39,204 nt of DNA from Winogradskyella sp. (GTDB lineage Bacteria; Bacteroidota; Bacteroidia; Flavobacteriales; Flavobacteriaceae): contig NZ_JANQIM010000045.1 in NCBI RefSeq assembly GCF_028282165.1, positions 1-39,204 of the forward strand, in the 5' to 3' direction. The notes beneath the pieces were generated by a model, which did no database searches, was not told the DNA's origin, and saw only the letters and a list, made by a program, of their open reading frames with translations. The translations under genes and the position numbers were made by a program. Positions 1-7,498 of this stretch are shown here, piece by piece; positions within the stretch are counted from its first letter, which is position 1, and each line of letters starts with the position of its first letter.

Positions 1-1857
1 TTGGGAGTTATCTTCGAAATTCGCTGTTTGTAAAGCCGTCCATTTATCGCCAATGCTTTCAATAGTCTTTACTGTACCGTTTGTTCTTAAATAATTAAAT
101 TGTTCTTCTTTTGGTAACTCTTTTCTGTCATCTACATAAAGTGAAATTATAACATACTGTTGTTTTAGTATATCATAAACTTCAGATTTACTCCACACCT
201 GTTCTTCCATTTTTCTACAATTAACACAAGCCCAACCTGTAAAATCCAATAAGATCGGTTTGTTCTCTTTCCTTGCCGCTGCGACTCCCTGAGCTAAATC
301 TTTATGGCAGTTAAGGCCTAAAGGACATTCTGAAGCCTTATCATACAAGCTGTAAAACATTGGAGGAGGAAAGCCACTGAGCAATTTTAGGTTAGCCCAT
401 TTGGTATTTGTTAATCCTGGAATTAAATAAATAACAAAAGCCACTACAAGAATTCCTGTGGTAAGTCTGCCCTTGCCAAGTTTCTGCAAAGGACCATCAT
501 GAGGGAACTTAATTTTACCAAATAAGTATAACGCCAAACCTATACCTATTAGAATCCATAGCCCTATGAATACTTCTCGCTTTAAAAGTCCCCAATGCTC
601 AACTAAATCTGCATTAGACAAAAACTTAAGCGCCAATGCCAGTTCAATAAAGCCCAAAACAACCTTTACGGTATTTAACCAACCACCAGATTTAGGTAGT
701 GAATTAAGCCACTTAGGGAACATAGCAAATAAAGTAAACGGTAAAGCCAAGGCTAGACCAAATCCACTCATTCCCATGGAGAGTTGCATAGCACCACCAT
801 CTGCTGTTAACGAACTACCCAACAAAGTTCCCAATATAGGTCCGGTACAAGAAAAGGAAACGATTGCCAGTGTCAATGCCATAAAAAATACACCAATAAA
901 ACCACCTATTTTATTTGCGCGATTATCCATAGCTGCACTCCAGGATTGGGGCAGTGTTAATTCGTAATACCCAAAAAATGAGAAGGCGAAAACAATAAAG
1001 ATGATAAAGAATATAACATTGAGTGTTACGTTGGTTGAAATGTTATTTAGAATTCCTGGGTCTAAAGAATCCAATAAATGAAAAGGAATACTTAGAAGTG
1101 CATAAATTAAGAAGATAAAGAATCCATACAAAATTGAATTAAACAAACCTTTTCCGCCATTGCCTGAGCTTTTAGTAAAAAATGAGACGGTTAATGGAAT
1201 CATCGGAAAAACACACGGTGTCAATAGAGCGATAAAGCCTCCCAAAAAGCCTAGAAGAAAGATAGAAAAATTACTCTTTTCCTCTACATTTTGCTTTTCG
1301 TACTTATCCCAGCCCGTAACTTTTAGGTTTAAGGCCTCAGAAAGTTGCTTACTTCTTTCGTCTATTTCTATGGCTTTCTCTTCTATGACAGAACCATCTA
1401 ACGACAGATTAAAGGTAAAATCGGCAGGTATACATTTTGAGTCATCACAAGTTTGGTATTCAACAAAAACTTCAATTTGCTTTAAGTTTGGGTTTGTGAG
1501 AGAAACTCTCTGTTTAAATATGGCTTGGTCTTTAAACTTTTTTACATTTTCCCCAAAAATCTTATCAAAAACCGGTTCAACATTGGGTTCGGATGTTGGA
1601 CCTTCAAGACTATAGTTGCTATCTGGATTTTTAAACTCGAAATATGTTTCTGGTGCAAAACCATCTTCAGATTGTCTTTTTTGTGAATAAATGTACCAAC
1701 CTTTATCAATTTTGGCTTTAAAAAGAAGGTTGAAATCAGTATCTGAAATCTTTTCAACTTCAGATTCCCATTTAACAGGTTCAAGGATTTGGGCGTAAAA
1801 ATTGAACGAAAAACAGATTGCCAAAAGGCAAAAAAGAAGTGTTCTTTTAATTATCAT
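1..1857 (-). CDS. dsbD: Thiol:disulfide interchange protein DsbD, C-terminus cut by window edge
   Basis: This is an inner-membrane reductase that passes electrons from cytosolic thioredoxin to periplasmic thiol proteins. The frame is open from the ATG at 1857 to base 1, giving 619 codons with no stop, so the C-terminus lies outside the window. A signal peptide (about residues 1-22) precedes an N-terminal DsbD-alpha-like domain with C137 and C142. A multi-pass CcdA-like membrane domain follows, with its two redox cysteines at C215 (LTPCVFP) and C337 (SCTGP). The last visible part is a thioredoxin fold with the WACVNC pair at C544/C547. All three cysteine pairs expected of DsbD are present. A promoter-like element lies 18 bp upstream, and the neighbouring genes are also thiol or sulfur proteins. 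Family assignment is firm; the physiological partner is inferred. Confidence 0.95.
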   Translation of the reverse strand, partial: MIIKRTLLFCLLAICFSFNFYAQILEPVKWESEVEKISDTDFNLLFKAKIDKGWYIYSQKRQSEDGFAPETYFEFKNPDSNYSLEGPTSEPNVEPVFDKIFGENVKKFKDQAIFKQRVSLTNPNLKQIEVFVEYQTCDDSKCIPADFTFNLSLDGSVIEEKAIEIDERSKQLSEALNLKVTGWDKYEKQNVEEKSNFSIFLLGFLGGFIALLTPCVFPMIPLTVSFFTKSSGNGGKGLFNSILYGFFIFLIYALLSIPFHLLDSLDPGILNNISTNVTLNVIFFIIFIVFAFSFFGYYELTLPQSWSAAMDNRANKIGGFIGVFFMALTLAIVSFSCTGPILGTLLGSSLTADGGAMQLSMGMSGFGLALALPFTLFAMFPKWLNSLPKSGGWLNTVKVVLGFIELALALKFLSNADLVEHWGLLKREVFIGLWILIGIGLALYLFGKIKFPHDGPLQKLGKGRLTTGILVVAFVIYLIPGLTNTKWANLKLLSGFPPPMFYSLYDKASECPLGLNCHKDLAQGVAAARKENKPILLDFTGWACVNCRKMEEQVWSKSEVYDILKQQYVIISLYVDDRKELPKEEQFNYLRTNGTVKTIESIGDKWTALQTANFEDNSQ

Positions 1858-1874
1858 ATAAAAACATTATGGCG

Positions 1875-1882
1875 CAAATGTA
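1875..1882 (-). promoter_or_regulatory. Bacteroidetes-type -7 element (TACATTTG) for dsbD
   Basis: On the minus strand this reads TACATTTG, matching the TAnnTTTG -7 consensus of Bacteroidota. It lies 18 bp before the dsbD start codon, implying a short 5' UTR. No good -33 TTTG was seen at the usual distance, so this is a tentative call. Confidence 0.4.
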
Positions 1883-1960
1883 AGTGTTGCGGCTTTATTA
1901 TTTCTTAAGGGTCGTCTAATTTATAAAAACCTGATGAATTAAAAACAAAGTATTGTGAAA

Positions 1961-1989
1961 GAAAAAACTGAACTTTTGTTCAGTATCTA
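1961..1989 (-). terminator. Rho-independent terminator after the rhodanese lipoprotein gene
   Basis: On the minus strand the stem ACTGAAC / GTTCAGT (7 bp, AAAA loop) is followed by six T residues, just past the stop codon at 1992. The preceding bases (AGATACTGAA) match the core of the short palindrome found at 4326, 17711 and 28826, so a copy of that repeat may have been recruited as a terminator. Confidence 0.7.
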
Positions 1990-1991
1990 TT

Positions 1992-2402
1992 TTAAGATTT
2001 TACTTCGATCTTTATTTTATCGGAATGCCGCCACTTAGAGATACCTCCTTCGAGATCGTATACTTTTTCAAAACCTGCGTCTTTAAGCTTTTTTGCACAC
2101 TTTGCACTTCTAGTACCTCCTTTACAATACAAAATCACTGGCTTTCCTTTGTCTAGCTTAGCAATATCTTCATCGAATGTTGGTGAGCTGAAATCTATAT
2201 TTTGGGAGTTTACAATATGTTCTTGTTCATATTCTTTTTCAGAGCGTACATCTACTAACTGAACATCTTCCATTTCGAGAATAGACTGCATTTCTTCTGC
2301 TGTAACAAGTTTAACCTCAGCCTTATCCATTTTACCATCAATACAACTTGTTGCAAAACCTACTGCCAATAAAAAGCAGCTGATAACAAATATTTTTCTC
2401 AT
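1992..2402 (-). CDS. Rhodanese-domain lipoprotein
   Basis: This 136-residue protein has a lipoprotein signal peptide ending in FATSC, with C20 as the lipidated cysteine, so it should be anchored in the envelope. The rest is one rhodanese domain: the LVDVRSEKEYEQEH motif near residues 49-62 and the active-site loop YCKGGTRS with catalytic C93. Rhodaneses carry a persulfide on this cysteine; the real substrate here is unknown. It lies 13 bp after a second rhodanese gene (2416-2730) on the same strand, and a terminator follows. The nearby dsbD and thioredoxin genes suggest a role in envelope sulfur or thiol chemistry, but that is inference from context only. Confidence 0.85.
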   Translation of the reverse strand: MRKIFVISCFLLAVGFATSCIDGKMDKAEVKLVTAEEMQSILEMEDVQLVDVRSEKEYEQEHIVNSQNIDFSSPTFDEDIAKLDKGKPVILYCKGGTRSAKCAKKLKDAGFEKVYDLEGGISKWRHSDKIKIEVKS

Positions 2403-2415
2403 TTCAATTTATTGT

Positions 2416-2730
2416 TTATTCCTTAAAAGCAACCTCACCTTGCCATTCACTAAAACCACCTATTAAATTATAAGTGTTTTCAAAGCCTAACTGATTCATA
2501 ACAGCACAAGCTTGTGCGCTTCGTCCACCAGCCTTACAATACACATAATAGTTTTTGGTTTTATCAAGTTGATTAACCTCTTCAATAAAACCTTGACCTT
2601 TATAGATATCTATATGAATAGATTCAGGTATAATACCTAAATCTACTTCTTCTTGAGTTCTAACATCCAAAACAACAGAATTATTGTCTTCCTGTAATTG
2701 TTTTGTCCAATCATTTTGTAATAAATCCAC
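2416..2730 (-). CDS. Single-domain cytoplasmic rhodanese
   Basis: This 104-residue protein is a stand-alone rhodanese domain with VVLDVRTQEEVDLGIIP near residues 19-35 and the active-site loop YCKAGGRS with C65. There is no signal peptide, so it is probably cytoplasmic, unlike its lipoprotein neighbour 13 bp downstream. The start is a GTG at 2730. No in-frame ATG precedes the conserved core, and a TAATTTTG promoter-like element sits 22 bp upstream, supporting this start. The two rhodaneses are probably co-transcribed. Substrate unknown. Confidence 0.85.
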   Translation of the reverse strand: MDLLQNDWTKQLQEDNNSVVLDVRTQEEVDLGIIPESIHIDIYKGQGFIEEVNQLDKTKNYYVYCKAGGRSAQACAVMNQLGFENTYNLIGGFSEWQGEVAFKE

Positions 2731-2752
2731 TTATTATAGCATTTTTATTGAA

Positions 2753-2760
2753 CAAAATTA
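2753..2760 (-). promoter_or_regulatory. Bacteroidetes-type -7 element (TAATTTTG) for the rhodanese pair
   Basis: The minus strand reads TAATTTTG, a full match to TAnnTTTG, placed between the upstream terminator and the GTG start at 2730. No clear -33 TTTG was found. Confidence 0.4.
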
Positions 2761-2782
2761 ACATTTCCTTATGAAATAGACG

Positions 2783-2810
2783 AAAAAAAACCCGAAGTGT
2801 TACACTTCGG
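2783..2810 (-). terminator. Rho-independent terminator of the thioredoxin operon
   Basis: On the minus strand the perfect 8-bp stem CCGAAGTG / CACTTCGG with a TAA loop is followed by G and eight T residues. It lies about 40 bp past the stop of the redoxin gene (2851-3468), separating that transcript from the rhodanese pair. Confidence 0.9.
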
Positions 2811-2850
2811 ATTCAATATTTAACATAATTTCTTTATTACAGACTTCTCT

Positions 2851-3468
2851 TTATGATTTAGTCTTTATAGAGCATCCTATTGCCCTTGTTTGATCAACTT
2901 CTATGCTATTACCTTTGAGTAAGGCATCTACTGCATTTTCGACATATTTTATTTTTACGTCTTTAGCATCTTTATAGTTATCATCAATAGCTCCGATATA
3001 TTTAACTACGTTACCTTTTTTTGTTTTTTCTAACACGTATACATGGGGTGTTTTGGTAGCCCCATATTTTGGATAGATTTCTTGACCTTTATCCATTAAA
3101 TATGGAAACGTAAACCCTTTAGCCTTAGCTCTAGCTTGCATCGATTCCATATTATCACCAGGCTTTATATCCGTATCGTTTGGCATTATACCAATTACAG
3201 GATATCCTTTTTTAGCATACTTTTTGTTTAACGCTTCTATTCTATCTTCATAAGCTACAGCATATGGACATGTATTGCATGTAAAAATCACAATAAAACC
3301 TTTGGCATCCTTATAATCGGAAAGCGATACCATTTTACCGTCAATATTTTCTAGATTAAAGTCTGTAGCGATATCTCCAATCTTATAACCACCGCCATCA
3401 GCTTTGATTGTAAAAGCGGATACCATAACTGCAACTACCAATACTGCAAATAATTTTAAAGTCTTCAT
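2851..3468 (-). CDS. Periplasmic redoxin-like thioredoxin-fold protein
   Basis: This 205-residue protein has an N-terminal signal peptide (about residues 1-23). An AhpC/TSA-like thioredoxin fold follows: IGDIATDFNLENIDGK near residues 30-45 is the usual lead-in, and IFTCNTCPYA carries a CxxC pair at C64/C67. This matches the family annotated as thioredoxin family or redoxin-domain proteins with CNTCPY active sites. It probably acts in the periplasm as a thiol oxidoreductase, possibly kept reduced by the DsbD homologue at 1-1857; that link is inferred. It lies 7 bp downstream of the TlpA-like gene, so the two form an operon ending at the 2783-2810 terminator. Confidence 0.85.
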   Translation of the reverse strand: MKTLKLFAVLVVAVMVSAFTIKADGGGYKIGDIATDFNLENIDGKMVSLSDYKDAKGFIVIFTCNTCPYAVAYEDRIEALNKKYAKKGYPVIGIMPNDTDIKPGDNMESMQARAKAKGFTFPYLMDKGQEIYPKYGATKTPHVYVLEKTKKGNVVKYIGAIDDNYKDAKDVKIKYVENAVDALLKGNSIEVDQTRAIGCSIKTKS

Positions 3469-3475
3469 AAGTCTA

Positions 3476-4021
3476 TTAATTTATAAATTGTTCTAATTCG
3501 GTTTCTAACTCTTTCTGGGTAAACGACCTCTCATAGAATTGTCGCTTCTTGTTATTATATATAATTGTTGCTGGTATGGCGCCTGTCCAGTTTTCATTTA
3601 CTAGTGCCACCCATCGGTTCATATCTGTATCATCGAGCGCTACTACTTCAGATTGTATATCGTTTTTTTCAATAAATGGTTTGAGTTTAGAATCATATTG
3701 TCTTGGAAAATCCAAGCTTACCAGTAAGACTTCAACATTTTTATCCTTATATTTCTGATTAACTTCTTCAAAATAAGGTAATTCCTTTATACATGGTGCA
3801 CACCAAGTTGCCCAAAAATTTACCACATGAACTTTGTTGTCGGTTTTGTTGATTAATGGCTCTAAACCATCGTAGTCATAAACTTTTAAATCTATCTTAG
3901 ATTGTGGATCTAAAACAACTGCTTCTTTACTCGCCGTTGTGGAAAAATCATTAACAACCTTAGAAGCATCGTTTTTGCAAGATAATACACCAATAAAAAA
4001 TATGAGAAGTAATCGCTTCAT
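3476..4021 (-). CDS. TlpA-like thioredoxin lipoprotein
   Basis: This 181-residue protein starts with a short lipoprotein signal (GVLSC, C15 lipidated). It then has a TlpA/ResA-type thioredoxin domain with VNFWATWCAPCIKELPYF, giving the redox pair C74/C77. The segment GAIPATIIY supplies the cis-proline expected of the fold. Such proteins reduce disulfides outside the cytoplasm, for example in cytochrome c maturation or oxidative protection; which one applies here cannot be told. It is the first gene of a two-gene operon with the redoxin gene and is divergent from the trp operon. Confidence 0.85.
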   Translation of the reverse strand: MKRLLLIFFIGVLSCKNDASKVVNDFSTTASKEAVVLDPQSKIDLKVYDYDGLEPLINKTDNKVHVVNFWATWCAPCIKELPYFEEVNQKYKDKNVEVLLVSLDFPRQYDSKLKPFIEKNDIQSEVVALDDTDMNRWVALVNENWTGAIPATIIYNNKKRQFYERSFTQKELETELEQFIN

Positions 4022-4083
4022 GCTATAAAGTTATTAATCCATTTACAGTCGATTTAATAATTAACAAAAAATTAAATGATTTG

Positions 4084-4115
4084 TTTGAATTTAAAAATTA
4101 TCATTTCTATATTTG
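4084..4115 (+). promoter_or_regulatory. Promoter of the trp operon
   Basis: A TTTG at 4084-4087 and a TATATTTG at 4108-4115 are separated by 20 bp, matching the Bacteroidota consensus TTTG-N(17-23)-TAnnTTTG. Transcription should start around 4120-4123, only a few bases before the leader peptide ATG at 4125, so the leader mRNA would be nearly leaderless. Confidence 0.75.
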
Positions 4116-4124
4116 ACCAGTATT

Positions 4125-4181
4125 ATGAAAATAAAAACAACTCATACTTGGTGGTGGAATTTCTCAAACTCATGTTCGTGA
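4125..4181 (+). CDS. trpL: trp operon leader peptide with three tandem Trp codons
   Basis: This small ORF encodes MKIKTTHTWWWNFSNSCS, 18 residues, with TGG codons at 4149-4157. Trp is normally rare, so three in a row just upstream of trpE is the hallmark of a ribosome-mediated attenuation leader. It lies directly after a good promoter and 26 bp before a strong terminator hairpin. The stop-codon region (4173-4182) can pair with the loop and right arm of that terminator (4222-4230), so a ribosome stalled at the Trp codons would leave the antiterminator free to form. The peptide itself is unlikely to have a function beyond sensing charged tRNA-Trp. Confidence 0.88.
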   Translation: MKIKTTHTWWWNFSNSCS

Positions 4182-4230
4182 AATAAACCTTGATATGTAT
4201 AATATAGAAAAAGGCTTGTCATTCACGACA
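4173..4230 (+). promoter_or_regulatory. Putative antiterminator pairing of the trp leader
   Basis: Bases TCGTGAA at 4176-4182, over the leader stop codon, are complementary to TTCACGA at 4222-4228. With one bulged T, TG at 4173-4174 also pairs with CA at 4229-4230. This uses the loop and the start of the right arm of the terminator at 4208-4239, so the two structures exclude each other. A ribosome waiting at the Trp codons should leave 4173-4182 free, while one that reaches the stop codon covers it. The structure is read by eye and not energy-folded. Confidence 0.6.
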
Positions 4231-4239
4231 AGCCTTTTT
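4208..4239 (+). terminator. trp attenuator terminator
   Basis: A perfect 13-bp inverted repeat, AAAAAGGCTTGTC (4208-4220) and GACAAGCCTTTTT (4227-4239), with an ATTCAC loop and five T residues at its 3' end, lies between the trp leader peptide and trpE. Its position inside the transcribed leader makes it an attenuator and not the end of an upstream gene, because the gene to the left is on the opposite strand. Confidence 0.85.
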
Positions 4240-4244
4240 CATTG

Positions 4245-4288
4245 TTCTGAACTGCTTTACTCAGCCAAGTCTGAGTATGGTTTCAGAA
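4245..4288 (+). promoter_or_regulatory. Second hairpin between the attenuator and trpE
   Basis: A nested imperfect stem pairs TTCTGAAC (4245-4252) with GTTTCAGAA (4280-4288, one bulge), around an inner perfect 6-bp stem ACTCAG / CTGAGT (4259-4264 and 4271-4276). It has no T-run. It may be a transcript-stabilising or spacer structure; no function is established. Confidence 0.4.
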
Positions 4289-4325
4289 TCACATAATATT
4301 TAAAAATAAAATGTACAAATCAAAA

Positions 4326-4347
4326 GATACTGAAATAAATTCAGCAT
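4326..4347 (+). repeat. Short palindromic repeat, family C, abutting the trpE start
   Basis: The sequence GATACTGAAATAAATTCAGC plus AT forms a hairpin with CTGAA / TTCAG arms. Related copies are at 15905-15926, 17711-17732 and (degenerate) 28826-28848. This copy ends 3 bp before the trpE ATG and would sit in the ribosome-binding region. Confidence 0.6.
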
Positions 4348-4350
4348 ATC

Positions 4351-5751
4351 ATGAAAACATTTAGTCTTTATACCCATTACAAAAAAATATTGGCCGATAC
4401 AATTACGCCTGTTAGTATCTACCTTAAAATCAGGGATAAATTTCCTAACAGCATATTACTTGAGAGTAGCGACTATCACGCTAATGATAATAGTTTTTCA
4501 TATATATGTTGTAATCCCATAGCTTCAATACAAGTAAACAACGGAATCATTTCTCAATCTTATCCAGATGGAAGTTCTAAAAACAACTTTGTCAATACTG
4601 TAGGTGTCGTAGATGAAATCCACAAGTTTACACAACGTTTCAAGGTCGATTCCAATAAAGAATTTAAGTTTATCAATAATGGTATTTTTGGTTACACAGC
4701 TTATGATGCCGTTAAGTATTTTGAAGATATTGACATTTCTAAAAAAGAAAATGCCATAGATATACCGGATATCTATTACGCCATTTACCAAAACATCATT
4801 GCCATTAACCATTTTAAAAATGAAGCTTATATTTTTGCCCACTGTTTTGATACGGAAAATAACATCGATGAGATTCACCAATTAATTCAGACAAGACAAT
4901 ATGCATCTTACAATTTTAATGACGAAGGAGATATAGCATCTAATCTCACTGACGAAGAATACAAACAGCATGTAGAACTTGCAAAGAAACATTGTGCCAG
5001 AGGCGATGTATTTCAATTGGTTTTATCTAAACAATTCTCACAACAATTCAGTGGTGACGAGTTTAATGTGTACCGTGCCTTAAGAAGTATTAACCCATCA
5101 CCTTATTTGTTTTATTTTGATTATGGAAACTTCAAAATTTTTGGCAGTTCACCCGAGGCTCAGTTAATCGTAAAAGATGGCAAAGCAGAGATCCACCCTA
5201 TAGCGGGGACTTTTAAACGTACTGGTAACGATCTAAAAGACGCAGAACTTGCGGAAGAATTAATTAATGACGACAAAGAAAATAGCGAACATGTGATGTT
5301 GGTGGATTTAGCCCGAAACGATTTAAGCAGACATGGTAGCAGCGTTACGGTAGAAAACTACCGTGAAGTACAGTTTTTTTCGCATGTGATACATTTAGTA
5401 AGCAAAGTAACAGGACTAAAAAATAAAGATACAGACACTATGCAAGTCGTTGCGGATACCTTCCCCGCTGGTACTTTAAGTGGTGCGCCAAAACATATGG
5501 CCATGCAGCTTATTGAAAAGTATGAAAAAACCAGTAGAGGTTTTTACGGTGGAGCCATAGGCTTTATGGACTTTGAAGGTAATTTTAACCATGCCATAAT
5601 GATTAGAACCTTTTTGAGCAAGAACCACAAATTATTTTGGCAAGCAGGTGCTGGACTTGTGGCTAAGTCCAATCCTCAAAGTGAATTGCAAGAAGTTTAC
5701 AATAAACTTGGAGCCTTAACAAAAGCCATAGAATTAGCTAAAGATATTTAA
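4351..5751 (+). CDS. trpE: Anthranilate synthase component I
   Basis: This enzyme converts chorismate and glutamine-derived ammonia to anthranilate, the first step of tryptophan synthesis. The 466-residue length is normal for the family. The N-terminal region contains LLES (residues 36-39), the element that in studied TrpE proteins contributes to tryptophan feedback binding. The C-terminal chorismate-binding domain has IAGTFKRTG, the EHVMLVDLARNDLSRHG block, PAGTLSGAPK and GFYGGAIGFMDFEGN, ending in QAGAGLVAKSNPQSE. It is the first structural gene of the operon, with trpG starting 1 bp after its stop. Expression is probably controlled by the attenuator upstream and activity by tryptophan. Confidence 0.97.
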   Translation: MKTFSLYTHYKKILADTITPVSIYLKIRDKFPNSILLESSDYHANDNSFSYICCNPIASIQVNNGIISQSYPDGSSKNNFVNTVGVVDEIHKFTQRFKVDSNKEFKFINNGIFGYTAYDAVKYFEDIDISKKENAIDIPDIYYAIYQNIIAINHFKNEAYIFAHCFDTENNIDEIHQLIQTRQYASYNFNDEGDIASNLTDEEYKQHVELAKKHCARGDVFQLVLSKQFSQQFSGDEFNVYRALRSINPSPYLFYFDYGNFKIFGSSPEAQLIVKDGKAEIHPIAGTFKRTGNDLKDAELAEELINDDKENSEHVMLVDLARNDLSRHGSSVTVENYREVQFFSHVIHLVSKVTGLKNKDTDTMQVVADTFPAGTLSGAPKHMAMQLIEKYEKTSRGFYGGAIGFMDFEGNFNHAIMIRTFLSKNHKLFWQAGAGLVAKSNPQSELQEVYNKLGALTKAIELAKDI

Positions 5752-5752
5752 T

Positions 5753-6319
5753 ATGAAAAAAGTATTGGTCATAGATAATTACGACAGTTTCACCTATAAT
5801 CTGGTGCATTATTTAGAAGATCTGGATTGTGATGTTACCGTAAAAAGAAATGATAAACTGACCATAGAAGAAGTTAAAGCTTTTAACAAAATCGTCTTAT
5901 CGCCAGGCCCTGGAATACCAGATGAAGCTGGACTTCTAAAAGACATCATCGCTACGTATGCTTCCACCAAAAGTATACTAGGTGTATGTTTAGGACAACA
6001 GGCTATTGGCGAAGTATTTGGCGGTTCTATACAAAATTTAGAACATGTATATCATGGTGTAGCTACAAATGTGACACTTTCTGTTGATGACGAATCTCTT
6101 TTTAACGGACTCGATAAGACCTTTGAAGTTGGTCGCTACCATTCTTGGGTGGTGAGTAAAGATTTACCTAACAGCCTCGAAGCCACTTCATATGACACTA
6201 ATGGTCAGATTATGTCTCTTAGACACAAAGTTTACGATGTAAAAGGTGTCCAGTTCCATCCAGAGTCTGTATTGACTCCAGATGGAAAAACAATTCTTAA
6301 AAACTGGATGAACTCATAG
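5753..6319 (+). CDS. trpG: Anthranilate synthase component II, glutamine amidotransferase
   Basis: This 188-residue class I glutamine amidotransferase supplies ammonia to TrpE. The catalytic triad is visible: C79 in GVCLGQQAIG, and H169 and E171 in QFHPESVLTPDG. The oxyanion-type SPGPG motif is at residues 50-54. It is separate from TrpD, unlike the fused TrpGD of enterobacteria. The 1-bp gap after trpE and 2-bp gap before trpD suggest translational coupling and equal subunit supply. In some bacteria this subunit also serves PabB in folate synthesis; whether that happens here cannot be told. Confidence 0.96.
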   Translation: MKKVLVIDNYDSFTYNLVHYLEDLDCDVTVKRNDKLTIEEVKAFNKIVLSPGPGIPDEAGLLKDIIATYASTKSILGVCLGQQAIGEVFGGSIQNLEHVYHGVATNVTLSVDDESLFNGLDKTFEVGRYHSWVVSKDLPNSLEATSYDTNGQIMSLRHKVYDVKGVQFHPESVLTPDGKTILKNWMNS

Positions 6320-6321
6320 CT

Positions 6322-7314
6322 ATGAAAGAATTATTAAATAGATTGATTAATCAAGAAAGTATCTCGAGTGAAGAAGCAAAAAATGTTTTGGTAAACATTT
6401 CCAATGGTGCATACAACCAAAGTCAAATAGCCTCTTTTTTAACGGTTTATATGATGCGTAGTATCACCATCGAAGAACTTCGTGGCTTTAGGGACGCGCT
6501 TTTAGAGCTTTGTATTCCAGTAGATTTAGAAGGCTATAACACCATAGATTTATGTGGTACAGGAGGTGACGGCAAAGACACGTTTAATATTTCAACCTTA
6601 TCCTCTTTTGTTACCGCTGGCGCAGGCATTAAAGTCACCAAGCATGGCAATTATGGAGTGTCTTCAGCATGTGGTTCTTCAAATGTTATGGAAGAGCTAG
6701 GCATAAAATTCTCAAATGATATCGATTTCCTTAAACGTAGTATTGACGAGGCAGGAATTTGTGTTTTACACGCCCCTTTGTTTCATCCAGCAATGAAAAA
6801 CGTTGCGCCTATTAGAAGAGAACTGGGTGTAAAAACCTTTTTCAATATGTTAGGTCCCATGGTAAATCCATCATTTCCAAAAAATCAAATGGTTGGTGTT
6901 TTTAATCTCGAATTATTGCGATTATACGGTTATCTCTATCAAGAAACGGATAAAAACTATGCAGTAGTCCATGCTTTAGATGGTTATGATGAAATTTCAC
7001 TAACAGGCAAGACCAAGGTTATTTCCAACACATCCGAAGTTTTATTTGCACCTCAGGATTTAGGAGTCCATCAAATTGAACAATCAGAAATTTTTGGCGG
7101 TAACTCGGTACAACAAGCTGCGCGACTCTTTACTAAAATAATTAACGGCAATGGTACCGATGCTCATAATAACGTGGTTTGTGCCAATGCAGGTTTAGCT
7201 ATAGCAACAGTAAAACAAATTTCGCACAAAGAAGGATTTGAATTAGCCAGAGAATCGCTTCTAAGTGGAAAAGCTAAAGAAAGTTTAAAGAAATTAATTC
7301 AGTTAAGTAATTAA
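6322..7314 (+). CDS. trpD: Anthranilate phosphoribosyltransferase
   Basis: This enzyme transfers phosphoribose from PRPP to anthranilate. The 330-residue protein shows the PRPP/Mg loop LCGTGGDGKDTFNIST near residues 76-91, the KHGNYGVSSACGSSN block, and NMLGPMVNP, all diagnostic of TrpD. It starts 2 bp after trpG. A 184-bp gap with palindromic DNA separates it from trpC, unlike the tight spacing of the first three genes. Confidence 0.97.
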   Translation: MKELLNRLINQESISSEEAKNVLVNISNGAYNQSQIASFLTVYMMRSITIEELRGFRDALLELCIPVDLEGYNTIDLCGTGGDGKDTFNISTLSSFVTAGAGIKVTKHGNYGVSSACGSSNVMEELGIKFSNDIDFLKRSIDEAGICVLHAPLFHPAMKNVAPIRRELGVKTFFNMLGPMVNPSFPKNQMVGVFNLELLRLYGYLYQETDKNYAVVHALDGYDEISLTGKTKVISNTSEVLFAPQDLGVHQIEQSEIFGGNSVQQAARLFTKIINGNGTDAHNNVVCANAGLAIATVKQISHKEGFELARESLLSGKAKESLKKLIQLSN

Positions 7315-7498
7315 AGTAGTATAAATTCCGACATCGTCGGAAAACATCAAAATTCAGAAATAATGAGTAAAGGAATGGAAGTGCAAAGCAAAGCTTTAAG
7401 CATGAAATTCCGAAAGCGAATGGTGCTTTAGCAATTTCCTAATTTTGATTTGATTTTTTGGTTCGTTTTGTATCAAGACAAAATGAACGGACATAAAA
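7315..7498. repeat. trpD-trpC spacer with two inverted repeats
   Basis: This 184-bp gap carries a perfect palindrome TTCCGAC-ATC-GTCGGAA at 7326-7342. At the other end is an 11-bp near-perfect inverted repeat, GTTCGTTTTGT (7461-7471) and ACAAAATGAAC (7478-7488), with one G-T wobble. The middle is rich in short reiterated words (GAAATTCC, AAAGC, GGAA). It looks like inserted repetitive DNA and not a promoter or gene; no ORF of note was seen in it. Confidence 0.5.

Noticed and set aside
566..1615. Plus-strand open frames within the dsbD region (566-967 and 1160-1615)
   Set aside because: They run antisense through the well-conserved dsbD frame and encode no recognisable protein.
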